Below, piece by piece: positions 1 to 7,983 of a DNA stretch of 64,000 nucleotides. The DNA is from Blastococcus sp. URHD0036. Its GTDB lineage: Bacteria; Actinomycetota; Actinomycetes; Mycobacteriales; Geodermatophilaceae. The DNA is taken from the NCBI RefSeq assembly GCF_000701365.1, contig NZ_JNIK01000015.1, positions 310,001 to 374,000 on the forward strand, read 5' to 3'. Within the stretch, counting starts at the first letter, position 1, and every line of letters starts with the position of its first letter. Position numbers and translations under genes: made by a program. The notes under the pieces were generated by a model, which saw only the letters and a list, made by a program, of their open reading frames with translations, did no database searches and was not told the origin of the DNA.

Positions 1-347
1 CCGGCTACGGGCAGCAGTACGGCCAGCAGCCGCCGACGAAGAAGTCGCGGACCGGCCTGATCGTCGGCCTCGCCCTGCTCGCCCTCGTGATCGTGGTCGC
101 GGCGGTCGTCCTGCCGCTGACCGTGTTCAAGAAGACGGTGCTCGACCCCGACGCGGTCAGCCGCGACGTCGGCCAGCAGTTCCAGGAGCAGAACGACCTG
201 GAGCTCAGCGACCTGGACTGCCCCGAGCTGGAGGTCGAGGTCGACGCCGACTACCAGTGCTCGGCCACCGTGGAGGGCGAGCCGACGACGATCACGATCG
301 TGATCACCAGCGACGACGGCGACTACACCTGGAACGAGACCTCGTAG
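1..347 (+). CDS. DUF4333 membrane protein, C-terminal part (5' end outside window)
   Basis: Only the last 114 codons are visible; the reading frame is open to the window edge. The visible part starts with a Gly/Tyr/Gln-rich tail (GYGQQYGQQ), then a KKSR stop-transfer-like cluster, one hydrophobic segment of about 22 residues (GLIVGLALLALVIVVAAVV), and an acidic outer domain with two cysteines (DLDCPELE and DYQCSAT) that probably form a disulfide. This is the usual plan of actinobacterial DUF4333 proteins: low-complexity cytoplasmic tail, single helix, small extracytoplasmic domain. Function is not known. It ends 18 bp before the 3' end of the convergent exonuclease gene. Confidence 0.7.
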   Translation, partial: GYGQQYGQQPPTKKSRTGLIVGLALLALVIVVAAVVLPLTVFKKTVLDPDAVSRDVGQQFQEQNDLELSDLDCPELEVEVDADYQCSATVEGEPTTITIVITSDDGDYTWNETS

Positions 348-365
348 CCGGTCCGGCCGGCGCGC

Positions 366-1292
366 TCAGCCGAGCGCGTCGGCCGGCCAGCCGAGCACCG
401 CGGCCATGCGGCGCACCGAGGACTCGATCCCGTGCGTCGCGGCCAGCTCGGCGAGCGTCGCCGGATCGGCCGGCCGCCGGGCCAGCGCGCCGTCCACGGC
501 CGGCATGTCGATGTCCGTGGCCACCGCCACCACGACCGGCGCGGCGTCCAGGTACTCGCCGCCGGCGTGCAGCCGCTTCAGCACCGCCGCCGTCAGCGGC
601 GCCTTCGGGACGACGGTGCGTGCCGCCGCCGCCCGGATCGCGGCGAGGTCCCCGAACTCGGTGATCAGCGCGGCCGCGGTCTTCGCGCCGATCCCGTTCA
701 CGCCCGGCAGGCCGTCGCTCGGGTCGCCCCGGAGGACGGCGAAGTCGGCGTAGGCCCGGCCGGGGATCCCGTACTTCGCCGCCACCGCTCCCTCGTCGAC
801 GACCTCGATGTCGTTGATCCCCCGGTTGGTGTAGAGGACCCGCACCCCGCGCGCGTCGTCGACCAGCTGGAACAGGTCGCGATCGCCGGTGACCACGTCG
901 ACCGGGCCGCGCGCCCGGGTGGCCAGCGTGCCGATCACGTCGTCGGCCTCGTAGCCGGGCGCGCCCACCCGGGCCAGACCGGCCGCCGCGAGGACCTCCA
1001 CCAGCACCGGCACCTGCGGGCCCAGTTCGTCGGGCACCTCCTCGCCGCCCTCGGGGGCCTGGCGGTGCGCCTTGTAGGACGGCAGCGCCTCTACGCGGAA
1101 CGCCGGCCGCCAGTCGTCGTCCCAGCAGGCCACCCAGCGGTCGGGCCGGTGCGCGGCGATCAGCCGGGCGGACATGTCGAGGAAGCCGCGGACGGCGTTG
1201 ACCGGACGACCGTCGGGCGAGGTCACGCTCGTCGGCACGCCGTAGAAGGCTCGGAAGTACAGGCTGGCCGCGTCCAGCAGCATCGTCGTCAC
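366..1292 (-). CDS. 5'-3' exonuclease (PolI N-terminal exonuclease family)
   Basis: 308 residues, the normal size of stand-alone relatives of the DNA polymerase I 5'-nuclease domain. The N-terminal PIN-like fold shows LLDAASLYFRAFYG with the first metal-binding Asp, an acidic AWDDDW-type region (CWDDDWRP), the EADDVIGTLA motif and the VTGDRDLFQLV motif that supply further metal ligands; the helix-hairpin-helix DNA-binding part is seen in DGLPGVNGIGAKTAAALI. It should cut 5' flaps or RNA primers during repair or Okazaki processing. The GTG at 1292 is followed in frame by an ATG nine bases later (1283), which is an equally possible start. It stands alone, head-to-head with the peptidase gene; 68 bp separate the two starts. 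Confidence 0.88.
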   Translation of the reverse strand: MTTMLLDAASLYFRAFYGVPTSVTSPDGRPVNAVRGFLDMSARLIAAHRPDRWVACWDDDWRPAFRVEALPSYKAHRQAPEGGEEVPDELGPQVPVLVEVLAAAGLARVGAPGYEADDVIGTLATRARGPVDVVTGDRDLFQLVDDARGVRVLYTNRGINDIEVVDEGAVAAKYGIPGRAYADFAVLRGDPSDGLPGVNGIGAKTAAALITEFGDLAAIRAAAARTVVPKAPLTAAVLKRLHAGGEYLDAAPVVVAVATDIDMPAVDGALARRPADPATLAELAATHGIESSVRRMAAVLGWPADALG

Positions 1293-1360
1293 GACCCGGG
1301 ACGGTAACGGCTCCGGTAACTGGCTCGGGATCGGTCGTGCCCCACGGATAGTCTCCGACC

Positions 1361-2500
1361 GTGGGCAGCGACGCGGGGGGACTGGTGACGATCGAGCGGG
1401 TGCATGCCGCGCGGGACGTGGCGGAGGAGGTGGGGCTCGACCTCCTGGTGCTGACGCCGGGGTCGGACCTGCGCTACCTCAGCGGCTACCACGCGCACGC
1501 CATGGAGCGGTTGACCGCGCTGGTGGTCCCGCGCCGCGGCGAACCGTTCCTCGTCGTGCCGCGGCTGGAGGCGCCGATGGTGGGCGCGAGCCCGGCCGGT
1601 GCGCTGGACCTGGAGGTCCTCGCCTGGGACGAGACCGACGACGCCTTCGCGCTGCTCGCCCGCGCGGCGTCCGACCGGCTGGGCTCGGCTCCGGCGCGGG
1701 TCGCGGTCGGGTCGCGTACCTGGGCCGAGCACGCACTCGGGGTGCAGCGGGCGCTGCCCGGCTCCGCACTGGAGCTGGCCGGCCCGGTCCTGGACCGGCT
1801 GCGGATGGTCAAGACCCCCGCCGAGGTCGAGGAGCTGGCCGCCGCCGGCGCCGCGATCGACCGGGTGCACGCGCGGATGGCCGACCTGCTCCGGGTGGGG
1901 CGCAGCGAGGCGGAGGTGGGCGCCGACATCGCGGCCGCGATCCTCGCCGAGGGGCACGTGGCGGTGGACTTCACGATCGTCGGCTCCGGCCCCAACGGCG
2001 CCAGCCCGCACCACGAGCTCTCCGACCGCGTCGTGCAGGCCGGCGACCTCGTCGTCGTCGACATCGGTGGCGAGCTGCCCAGCGGCTACCGCTCCGACTG
2101 CACCCGCACCTACGTCGTCGGCGGACAGGCCGACGCCGAGACCGCCGAGTGGTACGCCGTCCTCCAGGAGGCCCAGCGGGCCGCGTGCGCCGCGGTCCGT
2201 CCCGGGCTCGCCGCGCAGGAGGTCGACGCCGTCGCGCGCCGGGTGATCACCGACGCCGGCTGGGGTGAGCACTTCATCCACCGCACCGGGCACGGCATCG
2301 GGCTGGACACCCACGAGGCGCCGTACATCGTGGCCGGCAACGAGCTGCCCCTCGTCCCGGGGATGGCGTTCTCCGTGGAGCCCGGCATCTACCTCGCCGG
2401 GCGCTGCGGGGCCCGCATCGAGGACATCGTGGTCTGCACCGACGACGGCGTGCGGTCGTTCAACTCCGGCTCCCATGAGCTCGTCCACCTCCCCGGCTGA
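1361..2500 (+). CDS. M24-family aminopeptidase (Xaa-Pro type)
   Basis: 379 residues, a creatinase N-terminal domain (to about residue 150) followed by the pita-bread M24 catalytic domain. All five metal ligands of the family can be picked out: Asp in VVVDIGGELPSGYRSD, the second Asp in SDCTRTY, His in HRTGHGIGLD, Glu in SVEPGIYL and Glu in ARIEDIVV. The enzyme is expected to be a cytoplasmic two-metal peptidase removing an N-terminal residue before proline or acting on related dipeptides. Start is GTG. Its last 26 bp overlap the start of the AsnC-type regulator, so the two are probably co-translated, which suggests amino-acid control of peptide use. Confidence 0.9.
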   Translation: MGSDAGGLVTIERVHAARDVAEEVGLDLLVLTPGSDLRYLSGYHAHAMERLTALVVPRRGEPFLVVPRLEAPMVGASPAGALDLEVLAWDETDDAFALLARAASDRLGSAPARVAVGSRTWAEHALGVQRALPGSALELAGPVLDRLRMVKTPAEVEELAAAGAAIDRVHARMADLLRVGRSEAEVGADIAAAILAEGHVAVDFTIVGSGPNGASPHHELSDRVVQAGDLVVVDIGGELPSGYRSDCTRTYVVGGQADAETAEWYAVLQEAQRAACAAVRPGLAAQEVDAVARRVITDAGWGEHFIHRTGHGIGLDTHEAPYIVAGNELPLVPGMAFSVEPGIYLAGRCGARIEDIVVCTDDGVRSFNSGSHELVHLPG

Positions 2501-2945
2501 CGGCGGCCCGGCCGACGTCGACCGGGCGCTGCTGGCCGCGCTGGCCCGGGACGGCCGGGCCAGCTACACCGAGCTGGCCGAGCGGGTGGGCTTGTCGGTC
2601 TCGGCGGTGCACCAGCGGGTGCGCCGGCTGGAGCAGCGCGGGCTCATCACCGGGTACCGGGCGTGCCTGGACGCGGGGGAGCTCGGACTCGGCCTGACCG
2701 CCTTCGTCGCGATCACGCCGCTGGACGTGGACCGGGCGGAGGAGGCGCCGGGCAAGCTCGCCCACCTCACCGCCATCGAGGCGTGCCACTCCGTCGCCGG
2801 GGCGGAGAGCTACCTTCTCAAGGTCCGGGTCGCCTCGACCCAGGCGCTGGAGGACCTCCTGCGGGAGATCCGCTCCCTGGCCAACGCGAGCACCCGGACG
2901 ACGGTGGTGCTCTCGACGGTGTTCGAGGACCGGCCTCCGGTCTGA
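2475..2945 (+). CDS. Lrp/AsnC-family transcriptional regulator
   Basis: 156 residues. An AsnC-type helix-turn-helix covers about residues 10-60 (RASYTELAERVGLSVSAV followed by HQRVRRLEQRGLITGY), and the RAM/AsnC ligand-binding domain follows (AFVAITPLD, then AIEACHSVAGAESYLLKV). Proteins of this family bind amino acids and control their metabolism. The ATG chosen lies inside the 3' end of the M24 peptidase gene; no strong ribosome-binding site precedes it, which fits translational coupling. Neighbouring peptidase suggests it senses an amino acid released from peptides; that is inference. Confidence 0.85.
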   Translation: MSSSTSPADGGPADVDRALLAALARDGRASYTELAERVGLSVSAVHQRVRRLEQRGLITGYRACLDAGELGLGLTAFVAITPLDVDRAEEAPGKLAHLTAIEACHSVAGAESYLLKVRVASTQALEDLLREIRSLANASTRTTVVLSTVFEDRPPV

Positions 2946-3104
2946 GGCGCTCCCTGTGCGGGCTGCTGGCCGCCGCCTCGCGGTCAGGAGCCGCCGTTGT
3001 GCAGACATCCACCTCTCGTCGCGGCGATGGGGTGGACAGGTGCACAGCGGCACTCGACTCCGCGTCCTCGTGCGCCGGACATCGCGAGCTGGCTGGACAG
3101 CTGA

Positions 3105-3120
3105 TCGAACGCGTGTTCGG
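3105..3120 (+). promoter_or_regulatory. LexA (SOS) box of the radical SAM gene
   Basis: TCGAACGCGTGTTCGG matches the actinobacterial SOS box TCGAAC-N4-GTTCGA at 15 of 16 fixed and free positions. It ends 8 bp before the GTG of the radical SAM gene, so LexA bound here would cover the promoter or first transcribed bases. The M. tuberculosis homologue Rv2578c is, as far as I recall, in the LexA regulon, which agrees. Confidence 0.8.
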
Positions 3121-3128
3121 ATAGATGC

Positions 3129-4250
3129 GTGCGGTGGGACGCCCAGCGGCTGGACCTGGACGACGGGACGACGCTGCCCGGCATGCCGTCGGTCCGCGGC
3201 CTGCTGCGCAGCGTCGAGGTGCCGGAGTTCCCCGGGCTGACGTTCCACGAGGTGCGGGCGAAGTCGGCCCTCAACGCCGTCCCGGCCGACTCCGGCATGC
3301 CGTTCGGCCACACGATCAACCCGTACCGCGGCTGCAGTCATGCCTGTGCCTATTGCTTCGCTCGCGGGACGCACCAGTGGCTGGAGCTGGACACGGGGCG
3401 GGACTTCGACACCCAGATCGTCGTCAAGACCAACCTCGTCGACGTCCTCCGGCGGGAGCTGGCGCGGCCGTCGTGGAAGCGCGAGCACGTGGCGCTGGGC
3501 ACCAACACCGACCCCTACCAGCGCGCCGAGGGCCGCTACCGGCTCATGCCCGGGGTGATCGGGGCGCTCGCCGGGTCCGGGACACCGTTCTCGATCCTCA
3601 CCAAGGGCACCCTGCTGCGCCGGGACGTCCCCCTGCTGGCCGCGGCCGCCCGCGACGTCCCGGTCGGCCTGGGTGTCTCCATGGCCATCTGGGACGAGGA
3701 GCTGCACGCCGCGCTCGAGCCAGGGGCGCCGTCACCGCGGGCCCGCCTCGACCTGGTCCGCGCGGTCGCCGACGCCGGGCTGCCCTGCGGGGTCTTCCTC
3801 GCTCCGGTGCTGCCCGGGCTGACCGACCACCGGGCGCACCTGGACGCCGCCATCGGCGCGATCGCGGCCGCGGGGGCGACCGGGGTGACCGTGGTGCCGC
3901 TGCACCTGCGGCCGGGCGCCCGGGAGTGGTTCACGGCCTGGCTCCAGCGCGAGCACCCGCAGCTGGTCCCGCGCTATCGGCAGCTGTACGGCCGCGGCGC
4001 CTACGTCCCGGCCGAGTACCGGCGCTGGCTCGCCGACCGGGTCGCTCCGCTGCTCGCCGCCCACAGGCTGGACCGGCAGGCCGGGGGAGAGGCCCGCGGC
4101 GCCGGCGTCCCAGGCGACGACGAGGCCGCCTTCCCGGCCGGGAGCCTCCCCGAGCGACGGGAGGACCCGGCCGCGGGGCTACCGGGCGCGGCACCGGCGC
4201 GGGCTGTCGCGGAGGCGGCCGACCTCCCCGAACAGCTGACGCTGCTCTGA
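3129..4250 (+). CDS. Rv2578c-family radical SAM protein (SplB-like)
   Basis: 373 residues. The iron-sulfur motif C-x3-C-x2-C is at residues 69-76 (CSHACAYC) inside the typical HTINPYRGCSHACAYCF context of the Rv2578c family, relatives of spore photoproduct lyase. The barrel region continues with ALGTNTDPYQ and FSILTKGTL, strands that hold SAM. The last 60 residues are Ala/Pro/Glu-rich, variable, and probably disordered. The reaction is not known; control by an SOS box directly upstream points to DNA damage repair or tolerance. Start is GTG in the conserved MRWDAQ context; there is almost no leader between the LexA box and the start. It is transcribed alone and ends in front of a hairpin. Confidence 0.88.
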   Translation: MRWDAQRLDLDDGTTLPGMPSVRGLLRSVEVPEFPGLTFHEVRAKSALNAVPADSGMPFGHTINPYRGCSHACAYCFARGTHQWLELDTGRDFDTQIVVKTNLVDVLRRELARPSWKREHVALGTNTDPYQRAEGRYRLMPGVIGALAGSGTPFSILTKGTLLRRDVPLLAAAARDVPVGLGVSMAIWDEELHAALEPGAPSPRARLDLVRAVADAGLPCGVFLAPVLPGLTDHRAHLDAAIGAIAAAGATGVTVVPLHLRPGAREWFTAWLQREHPQLVPRYRQLYGRGAYVPAEYRRWLADRVAPLLAAHRLDRQAGGEARGAGVPGDDEAAFPAGSLPERREDPAAGLPGAAPARAVAEAADLPEQLTLL

Positions 4251-4294
4251 GCGTCAGCCACCTCGCGTCGGCACACCTCTCTGGGCTCGCTCGG

Positions 4295-4320
4295 GCTCTG
4301 CCCAGCATGATGGGCAGAGC
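4295..4320. terminator. bidirectional hairpin between convergent genes
   Basis: Perfect 10-bp inverted repeat GCTCTGCCCA / TGGGCAGAGC with a 6-nt loop GCATGA. It sits in the 100-bp gap where the radical SAM gene and the recombinase-like gene end facing each other. There is no T-run, as is usual in high-GC actinobacteria. Confidence 0.65.
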
Positions 4321-4350
4321 TCGAGCGTCCGCGGGACAGGTGGGCGGCCC

Positions 4351-5196
4351 TCAGCCGGCCCGGCGGGCCTCGCGGGCGACGGCCCGTTCGGCGCGGACCA
4401 CGCCGCGGCTGCTGACCGGTGGCGCCCCGGCGGCCAGGGACAGCCGCCGGAACGAGTCGTAGGAGAGCTCCCGGTAGGCCTCCGCAAGCGCCGCGGCGCG
4501 GTCGCGACTGCGGGGAGGTGCCGTCGCGCGCAGGTGGTGCCCCGTGCCGACGGCGTGCTTGGTGAACGTCACCTGCAGCGCCTGGTTCGACAACCGGCCG
4601 CCGATCCGCGAGTCCAGACCCGGACCCCGCCGGAGCGCCGGCAGCACCCAGGGGCTGGCCGCGAGCGCGGGGAACCGCCCGCGCACGGTCTCCCAGGCAT
4701 GCCAGGCCGTCGTCGCGCCGGGGACGGCCCACTCGCCGTCGTCGGTCCGCACGACCAGCCGCCCCGCCGAGGGGTGGACTTGGTCGCGGCGCAGCGAGCG
4801 GAACTGCCCGACGGCGGCCGGCCAGCCCAGCGCAAGAGCGCACCACGTGACCGCGCGCAGGTGCTCGGGGTCCTCGCTGCGGATCTCGGTGAGCGGGCGC
4901 AGGTCCAGGGTGTCGGTCGCCGGCTCCGGCGTCCGCGGGACGGGCAGCGCGACGCCGCCGTACCGGGCCACCTTGCTGTAGAGCGTGACGGTCGCTGGCC
5001 GCCAGCCGCGGGCGACCGCGACGGGTTCCAGCCCGTCCTCGGCCAGGTCGTCGGGGCCCAGCCCCAGTTCCAGGGCGGCGTCGACCAGCCGCCGCCACTG
5101 CGGTTCGTAGCCCTCGGGCGCCGTCAGCCGCCGCCAGGCCCGTTCCGGGGGTGGCGCCGGCATGTCGGGCAGGGGGAGCTGCCACTCACGTGCCAT
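4351..5196 (-). CDS. hypothetical protein, degenerate tyrosine-recombinase-like fold
   Basis: 281 residues, not a family I can name with certainty. The plan resembles a XerC/D-type recombinase: an N-terminal helical core-binding-like region (residues 30-85, ending RPATVTLYSKVARYG) and a catalytic-domain-like region in which residues 112-155 (AVTWCALALGWPAAVGQFRS, then RRDQVHPSAGRLVVR) line up with the usual helix around the first catalytic arginine and the following beta-hairpin. The first Arg is replaced by Trp125, but an H-x-x-R box is present (HHLR, residues 220-223) and a tyrosine follows at 241 or 245. If this is right the protein has the fold but may not cut DNA. The ATG is 12 bp downstream of copy 1 of the 23-bp repeat. 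No ribosome-binding site is evident, so the mRNA may be nearly leaderless. Confidence 0.45.
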   Translation of the reverse strand: MAREWQLPLPDMPAPPPERAWRRLTAPEGYEPQWRRLVDAALELGLGPDDLAEDGLEPVAVARGWRPATVTLYSKVARYGGVALPVPRTPEPATDTLDLRPLTEIRSEDPEHLRAVTWCALALGWPAAVGQFRSLRRDQVHPSAGRLVVRTDDGEWAVPGATTAWHAWETVRGRFPALAASPWVLPALRRGPGLDSRIGGRLSNQALQVTFTKHAVGTGHHLRATAPPRSRDRAAALAEAYRELSYDSFRRLSLAAGAPPVSSRGVVRAERAVAREARRAG

Positions 5197-5207
5197 CTCG
5201 GAAGTCT

Positions 5208-5230
5208 ACCGTTATCCCCAACAACATCGC
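5208..5230 (-). repeat. 23-bp dispersed motif, copy 1 (minus strand)
   Basis: Read on the minus strand this is GCGATGTTGTTGGGG then ATAACGGT. It differs from the two other copies (at 27866 and 34359, both plus strand) by one base (T for C at position 5). It lies in the divergent region between the recombinase-like gene (start 5196) and the GCS2 ligase gene, 11.3 kb left of the dif-like site. The complementary strand contains TTATCCCCA, one base from a DnaA box. Confidence 0.85.
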
Positions 5231-5324
5231 AGGTTTTTTCCGGCAGGCACCGCCGTTGACACCGCAGGAGCACCTATCGGGGGACCTGCGGTTCAGCCAC
5301 CGCCCGGCGGGGGAGCATCAGCCG

Positions 5325-6482
5325 GTGCGGACGCTGGGTGTCGAGGAGGAACTGCTGGTCGTGGACCCGGACGGGGTCCCCGTGCCGCTCGGGCCCCAGG
5401 CGTTGGCGGCGGCGGCGCGATGGGGTGAGGCCGAGACGGTGGGCGAGCACGACCGGGCGGCACGAGGGCAGGCGGACGACGACGGGGGAGGGGACGGCGA
5501 CCCCGCCGGGCACCTCGTGCCGGAGCTCAAGGCGCAGCAGATCGAGCTCGGCACGCGGGTCTGCTCCGACCTGGCGGGGGTGACCGAGGAGCTGCGGCAC
5601 TGGCGCGGCCGGGCGGACGCCGCCGCACGGGCGGTCGGTGCGCGGGTCGCGGCACTGGCCAGCTCACCGGTCCGGGTCGAGCCCGTCACGACACCGGGGG
5701 AGCGGTACGCCGACATGACCGAGACGTTCGGCCTGACCGCGCTCGAGCAGCTCATCTGCGGCTGCCACGTGCACGTGTCGGTGGCCGACGACGAGGAGGG
5801 CGTCGTCGTCCTCAACCGGATCCGCGTGTGGCTGCCGGTCCTGACCGCGCTGACCAGCAACTCGCCCTTCTGGCTGGGCCGCGACAGCGGGTACGCCAGC
5901 TTCCGCTCGCAGTCGTGGAACCGGTGGCCGTCGTCCGGCCCGACCGAGCTGTTCGCCGACGCGGCCGACTACGCCCGCGTGGTGGCCGACCTCGTCGCGA
6001 CGCGGACGATCGTCGACACGGGGATGGTCTACTTCGACGCCCGGCTGTCCGAGCAGTGGCCCACCGTCGAGGTCCGCATCGCCGACGTGGCGCTGCACGT
6101 CGAGGACGCCGTCACCCATGCCGGTCTGGTCCGCGGGTTGGTGGAGACCGCGGCGCGCGAGTGGCGCGACGGGATCCCGGCGCCCGACGTCCGCACCGAG
6201 GTGGTCCGGGCCTCCGGGTGGCGTGCTGCCCGGTGGGGGATGAGCGGCGACCTGGTCTCCCCGGCCACGGGCCGGCCGGCTCCCGCGGCCGAGGTCGTCG
6301 CCGCGCTGCTGGACCACGTGCGGCCCGCCCTGGCCGACGCCGGGGACGACGAGCGGGTCTCCGCCGGTGTGGCCACGATCCTGGACCGCGGGACCGGGGC
6401 GGACGAGCAGCGGCGGGTGCACCGGGAGACCGGCGCCCTGACCGGCGTGGTGCGCGCGGCGATCGAGATCACCACGGGCTGA
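5325..6482 (+). CDS. glutamate-cysteine ligase family 2 (YbdK-type carboxylate-amine ligase)
   Basis: 385 residues, close to the 370-380 of YbdK/EgtA-like GCS2 proteins. It opens directly with the family motif RTLGVEEELLVVDP, carries LKAQQIELGTRV and the diagnostic ICGCHVHVSV, and ends with a typical C-terminal helix region. These enzymes join an amine to a gamma-carboxylate with ATP; the physiological substrate of this subgroup is not settled. The GTG at 5325 was chosen because a GGGGGAG Shine-Dalgarno sequence stands 10 bp before it and the conserved domain begins at residue 2; a longer open frame to the left would run through the repeat and the divergent promoter region. No cysteine-specific context is seen nearby. 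Confidence 0.85.
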   Translation: MRTLGVEEELLVVDPDGVPVPLGPQALAAAARWGEAETVGEHDRAARGQADDDGGGDGDPAGHLVPELKAQQIELGTRVCSDLAGVTEELRHWRGRADAAARAVGARVAALASSPVRVEPVTTPGERYADMTETFGLTALEQLICGCHVHVSVADDEEGVVVLNRIRVWLPVLTALTSNSPFWLGRDSGYASFRSQSWNRWPSSGPTELFADAADYARVVADLVATRTIVDTGMVYFDARLSEQWPTVEVRIADVALHVEDAVTHAGLVRGLVETAAREWRDGIPAPDVRTEVVRASGWRAARWGMSGDLVSPATGRPAPAAEVVAALLDHVRPALADAGDDERVSAGVATILDRGTGADEQRRVHRETGALTGVVRAAIEITTG

Positions 6483-6525
6483 TCCGACACCGGCAGGTCA
6501 CAGCGGGGACGGTTATCGTCCGCGC

Positions 6526-7386
6526 ATGGCAACGGTGCGCTGGCGCGACGTCGTACGGCCCGACCTGTACGGGCCCCGGCCCGACCCGCGGGACCGGCCG
6601 TACCGGTTCGTCGTCCGGCTGGCCATCGTGGTCTTCCAGCTGTTCGGTTTCCGCTTCGACGTCCGCGGCAGCGAGCACGTGCCGCGCACGGGCGGCGCGA
6701 TCATCTGCAGCAACCACGTCAGCTACCTCGACTTCACGTTCCTCGGCCTGGGCGCGCTGCAGTCCCACCGGCTGGTCCGGTTCATGGCCAAGGCGTCGGT
6801 CTTCGGGCACTGGTTCGCCGGGCCGTTCATGCGGGCGATGCAGCACATCCCGGTGGACCGCCGGGCCGGCGCGGCCGCCTTCGAGGCCGCGGTCCGCGCG
6901 CTCAAGGACGGGCAGGTCGTCGGGGTCTTCCCCGAGGCGACGATCAGCAGCAGCTTCACGGTGAAGGATCTCAAGGCCGGTGCCGCGCGGATGGCGATCG
7001 ACGCGGGGGTGCCGATCATCCCGGCGGCGGTCTGGGGCGGGCAGCGGATCACCACCAAGCACCACAAGCCGCAGCTGCGCCGCGGGGTGGCGGTGACGGT
7101 CGTGCTGGGGGAGCCGATCGTGCCCGTGCCGGGGGAGCGGACGGCACCTCTGCTGCGGCGCACCCGCGCGGCGATGGAGGAGCTGCTGGACCGGGCGCAG
7201 CGGGACTACCCGCAGCAGCCGGCCGGCCCCGAGGACCTGTGGTGGCAGCCCGCGCACCTCGGCGGTACCGCGCCGACCCCGGAGGAGGCAAAGGCGCTGG
7301 ACGTCTCGGACTACTCCGGTACCCGGGAGAAGCCGAAGCGGCCGCACCCTCTGGCGCGGCTGCGCCGCCTGGTGCGCCGCGGCTGA
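6526..7386 (+). CDS. 1-acyl-glycerol-3-phosphate acyltransferase-like (PlsC family)
   Basis: 286 residues. One hydrophobic stretch near residues 26-42 anchors it at the inner face of the membrane, then come the acyltransferase motifs: H-x4-D in CSNHVSYLDF, the substrate-binding FPEATIS (usual form FPEGTRS, here with Ala for Gly) and GVPIIPAAVWG. It should transfer an acyl chain to a lyso-phospholipid or similar acceptor. The C-terminal 40 residues are basic and variable. It starts 43 bp after the ligase gene and meets the convergent GNAT gene with only 4 bp between the stops. Confidence 0.85.
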   Translation: MATVRWRDVVRPDLYGPRPDPRDRPYRFVVRLAIVVFQLFGFRFDVRGSEHVPRTGGAIICSNHVSYLDFTFLGLGALQSHRLVRFMAKASVFGHWFAGPFMRAMQHIPVDRRAGAAAFEAAVRALKDGQVVGVFPEATISSSFTVKDLKAGAARMAIDAGVPIIPAAVWGGQRITTKHHKPQLRRGVAVTVVLGEPIVPVPGERTAPLLRRTRAAMEELLDRAQRDYPQQPAGPEDLWWQPAHLGGTAPTPEEAKALDVSDYSGTREKPKRPHPLARLRRLVRRG

Positions 7387-7390
7387 GCCC

Positions 7391-7921
7391 TCAGTCCACG
7401 ACCACCGGGGCGATCAGCCGGTGGGTCTCCAGCTCGACGTCGTACCAGCGGCGGAGCAGCCCCAGCGGCTGCATCCCCAGCCGCCGGCACACCGCCACCG
7501 AGGCGGTGTTGCCGGGCCGGACGACGGCGTACACCTCAGGCACCCCGCCGGAGAACGCCCGGTCGATCACCGCGTGCGCCGCCTCGGTCGCGTAGCCGCA
7601 GCCCCAGGAGTCGGGGTGCAGGTGCCACGCCACCTCGACCTCGCCGATCCCGCCCGGCAGCGGCTTGAGCAGCACGGTGCCGGCGATCCGGGAGGGCGAC
7701 CCCGTCTCGATCGCCCAGACGCCGAGACGGGGATCCGCGACGCCGATCTGCTGCCAGCGCTGCACCAGCTCGACCGGCGTCACCGACGGCCCGCCGCCCA
7801 GCCACCGGGTGACCTCCGGGCGCCCGTACAGGTCGGTCAGCCGCGCCAGGTCGTCGCGGCGGGTCGTCCAGGGGCGCAGCCGCAGGCGCTCGGTACGCGG
7901 GAGGGCGTCCGGGACCGGCAT
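7391..7921 (-). CDS. GNAT acetyltransferase (RimJ/RimL-like)
   Basis: 176 residues, the standard length for Acetyltransf_3 proteins. The N-terminal TERLRLRPWTTRRDDL motif is typical of the RimJ/RimL group, and the acetyl-CoA loop region is seen as SWGCGYATEAAHAVIDRAF followed by RPGNTASVAVCRRLGM. It may acetylate a protein N-terminus or a small amine; the substrate cannot be told. Start ATG, divergent from the amidohydrolase gene with 62 bp between them. Confidence 0.85.
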   Translation of the reverse strand: MPVPDALPRTERLRLRPWTTRRDDLARLTDLYGRPEVTRWLGGGPSVTPVELVQRWQQIGVADPRLGVWAIETGSPSRIAGTVLLKPLPGGIGEVEVAWHLHPDSWGCGYATEAAHAVIDRAFSGGVPEVYAVVRPGNTASVAVCRRLGMQPLGLLRRWYDVELETHRLIAPVVVD

Positions 7922-7983
7922 GGCTCGTGCCTACCGGGAGGGGACGTGGCCGGCCACCGGAGGCGGCCGGTCATGCTCCTGTC

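Noticed and set aside
5208-5225. TTATCCCCA as a DnaA box and thus an origin
   Set aside because: One mismatch, single box per locus, and no dnaA, dnaN, gyrB or box cluster; the dif-like site argues for terminus, not origin.
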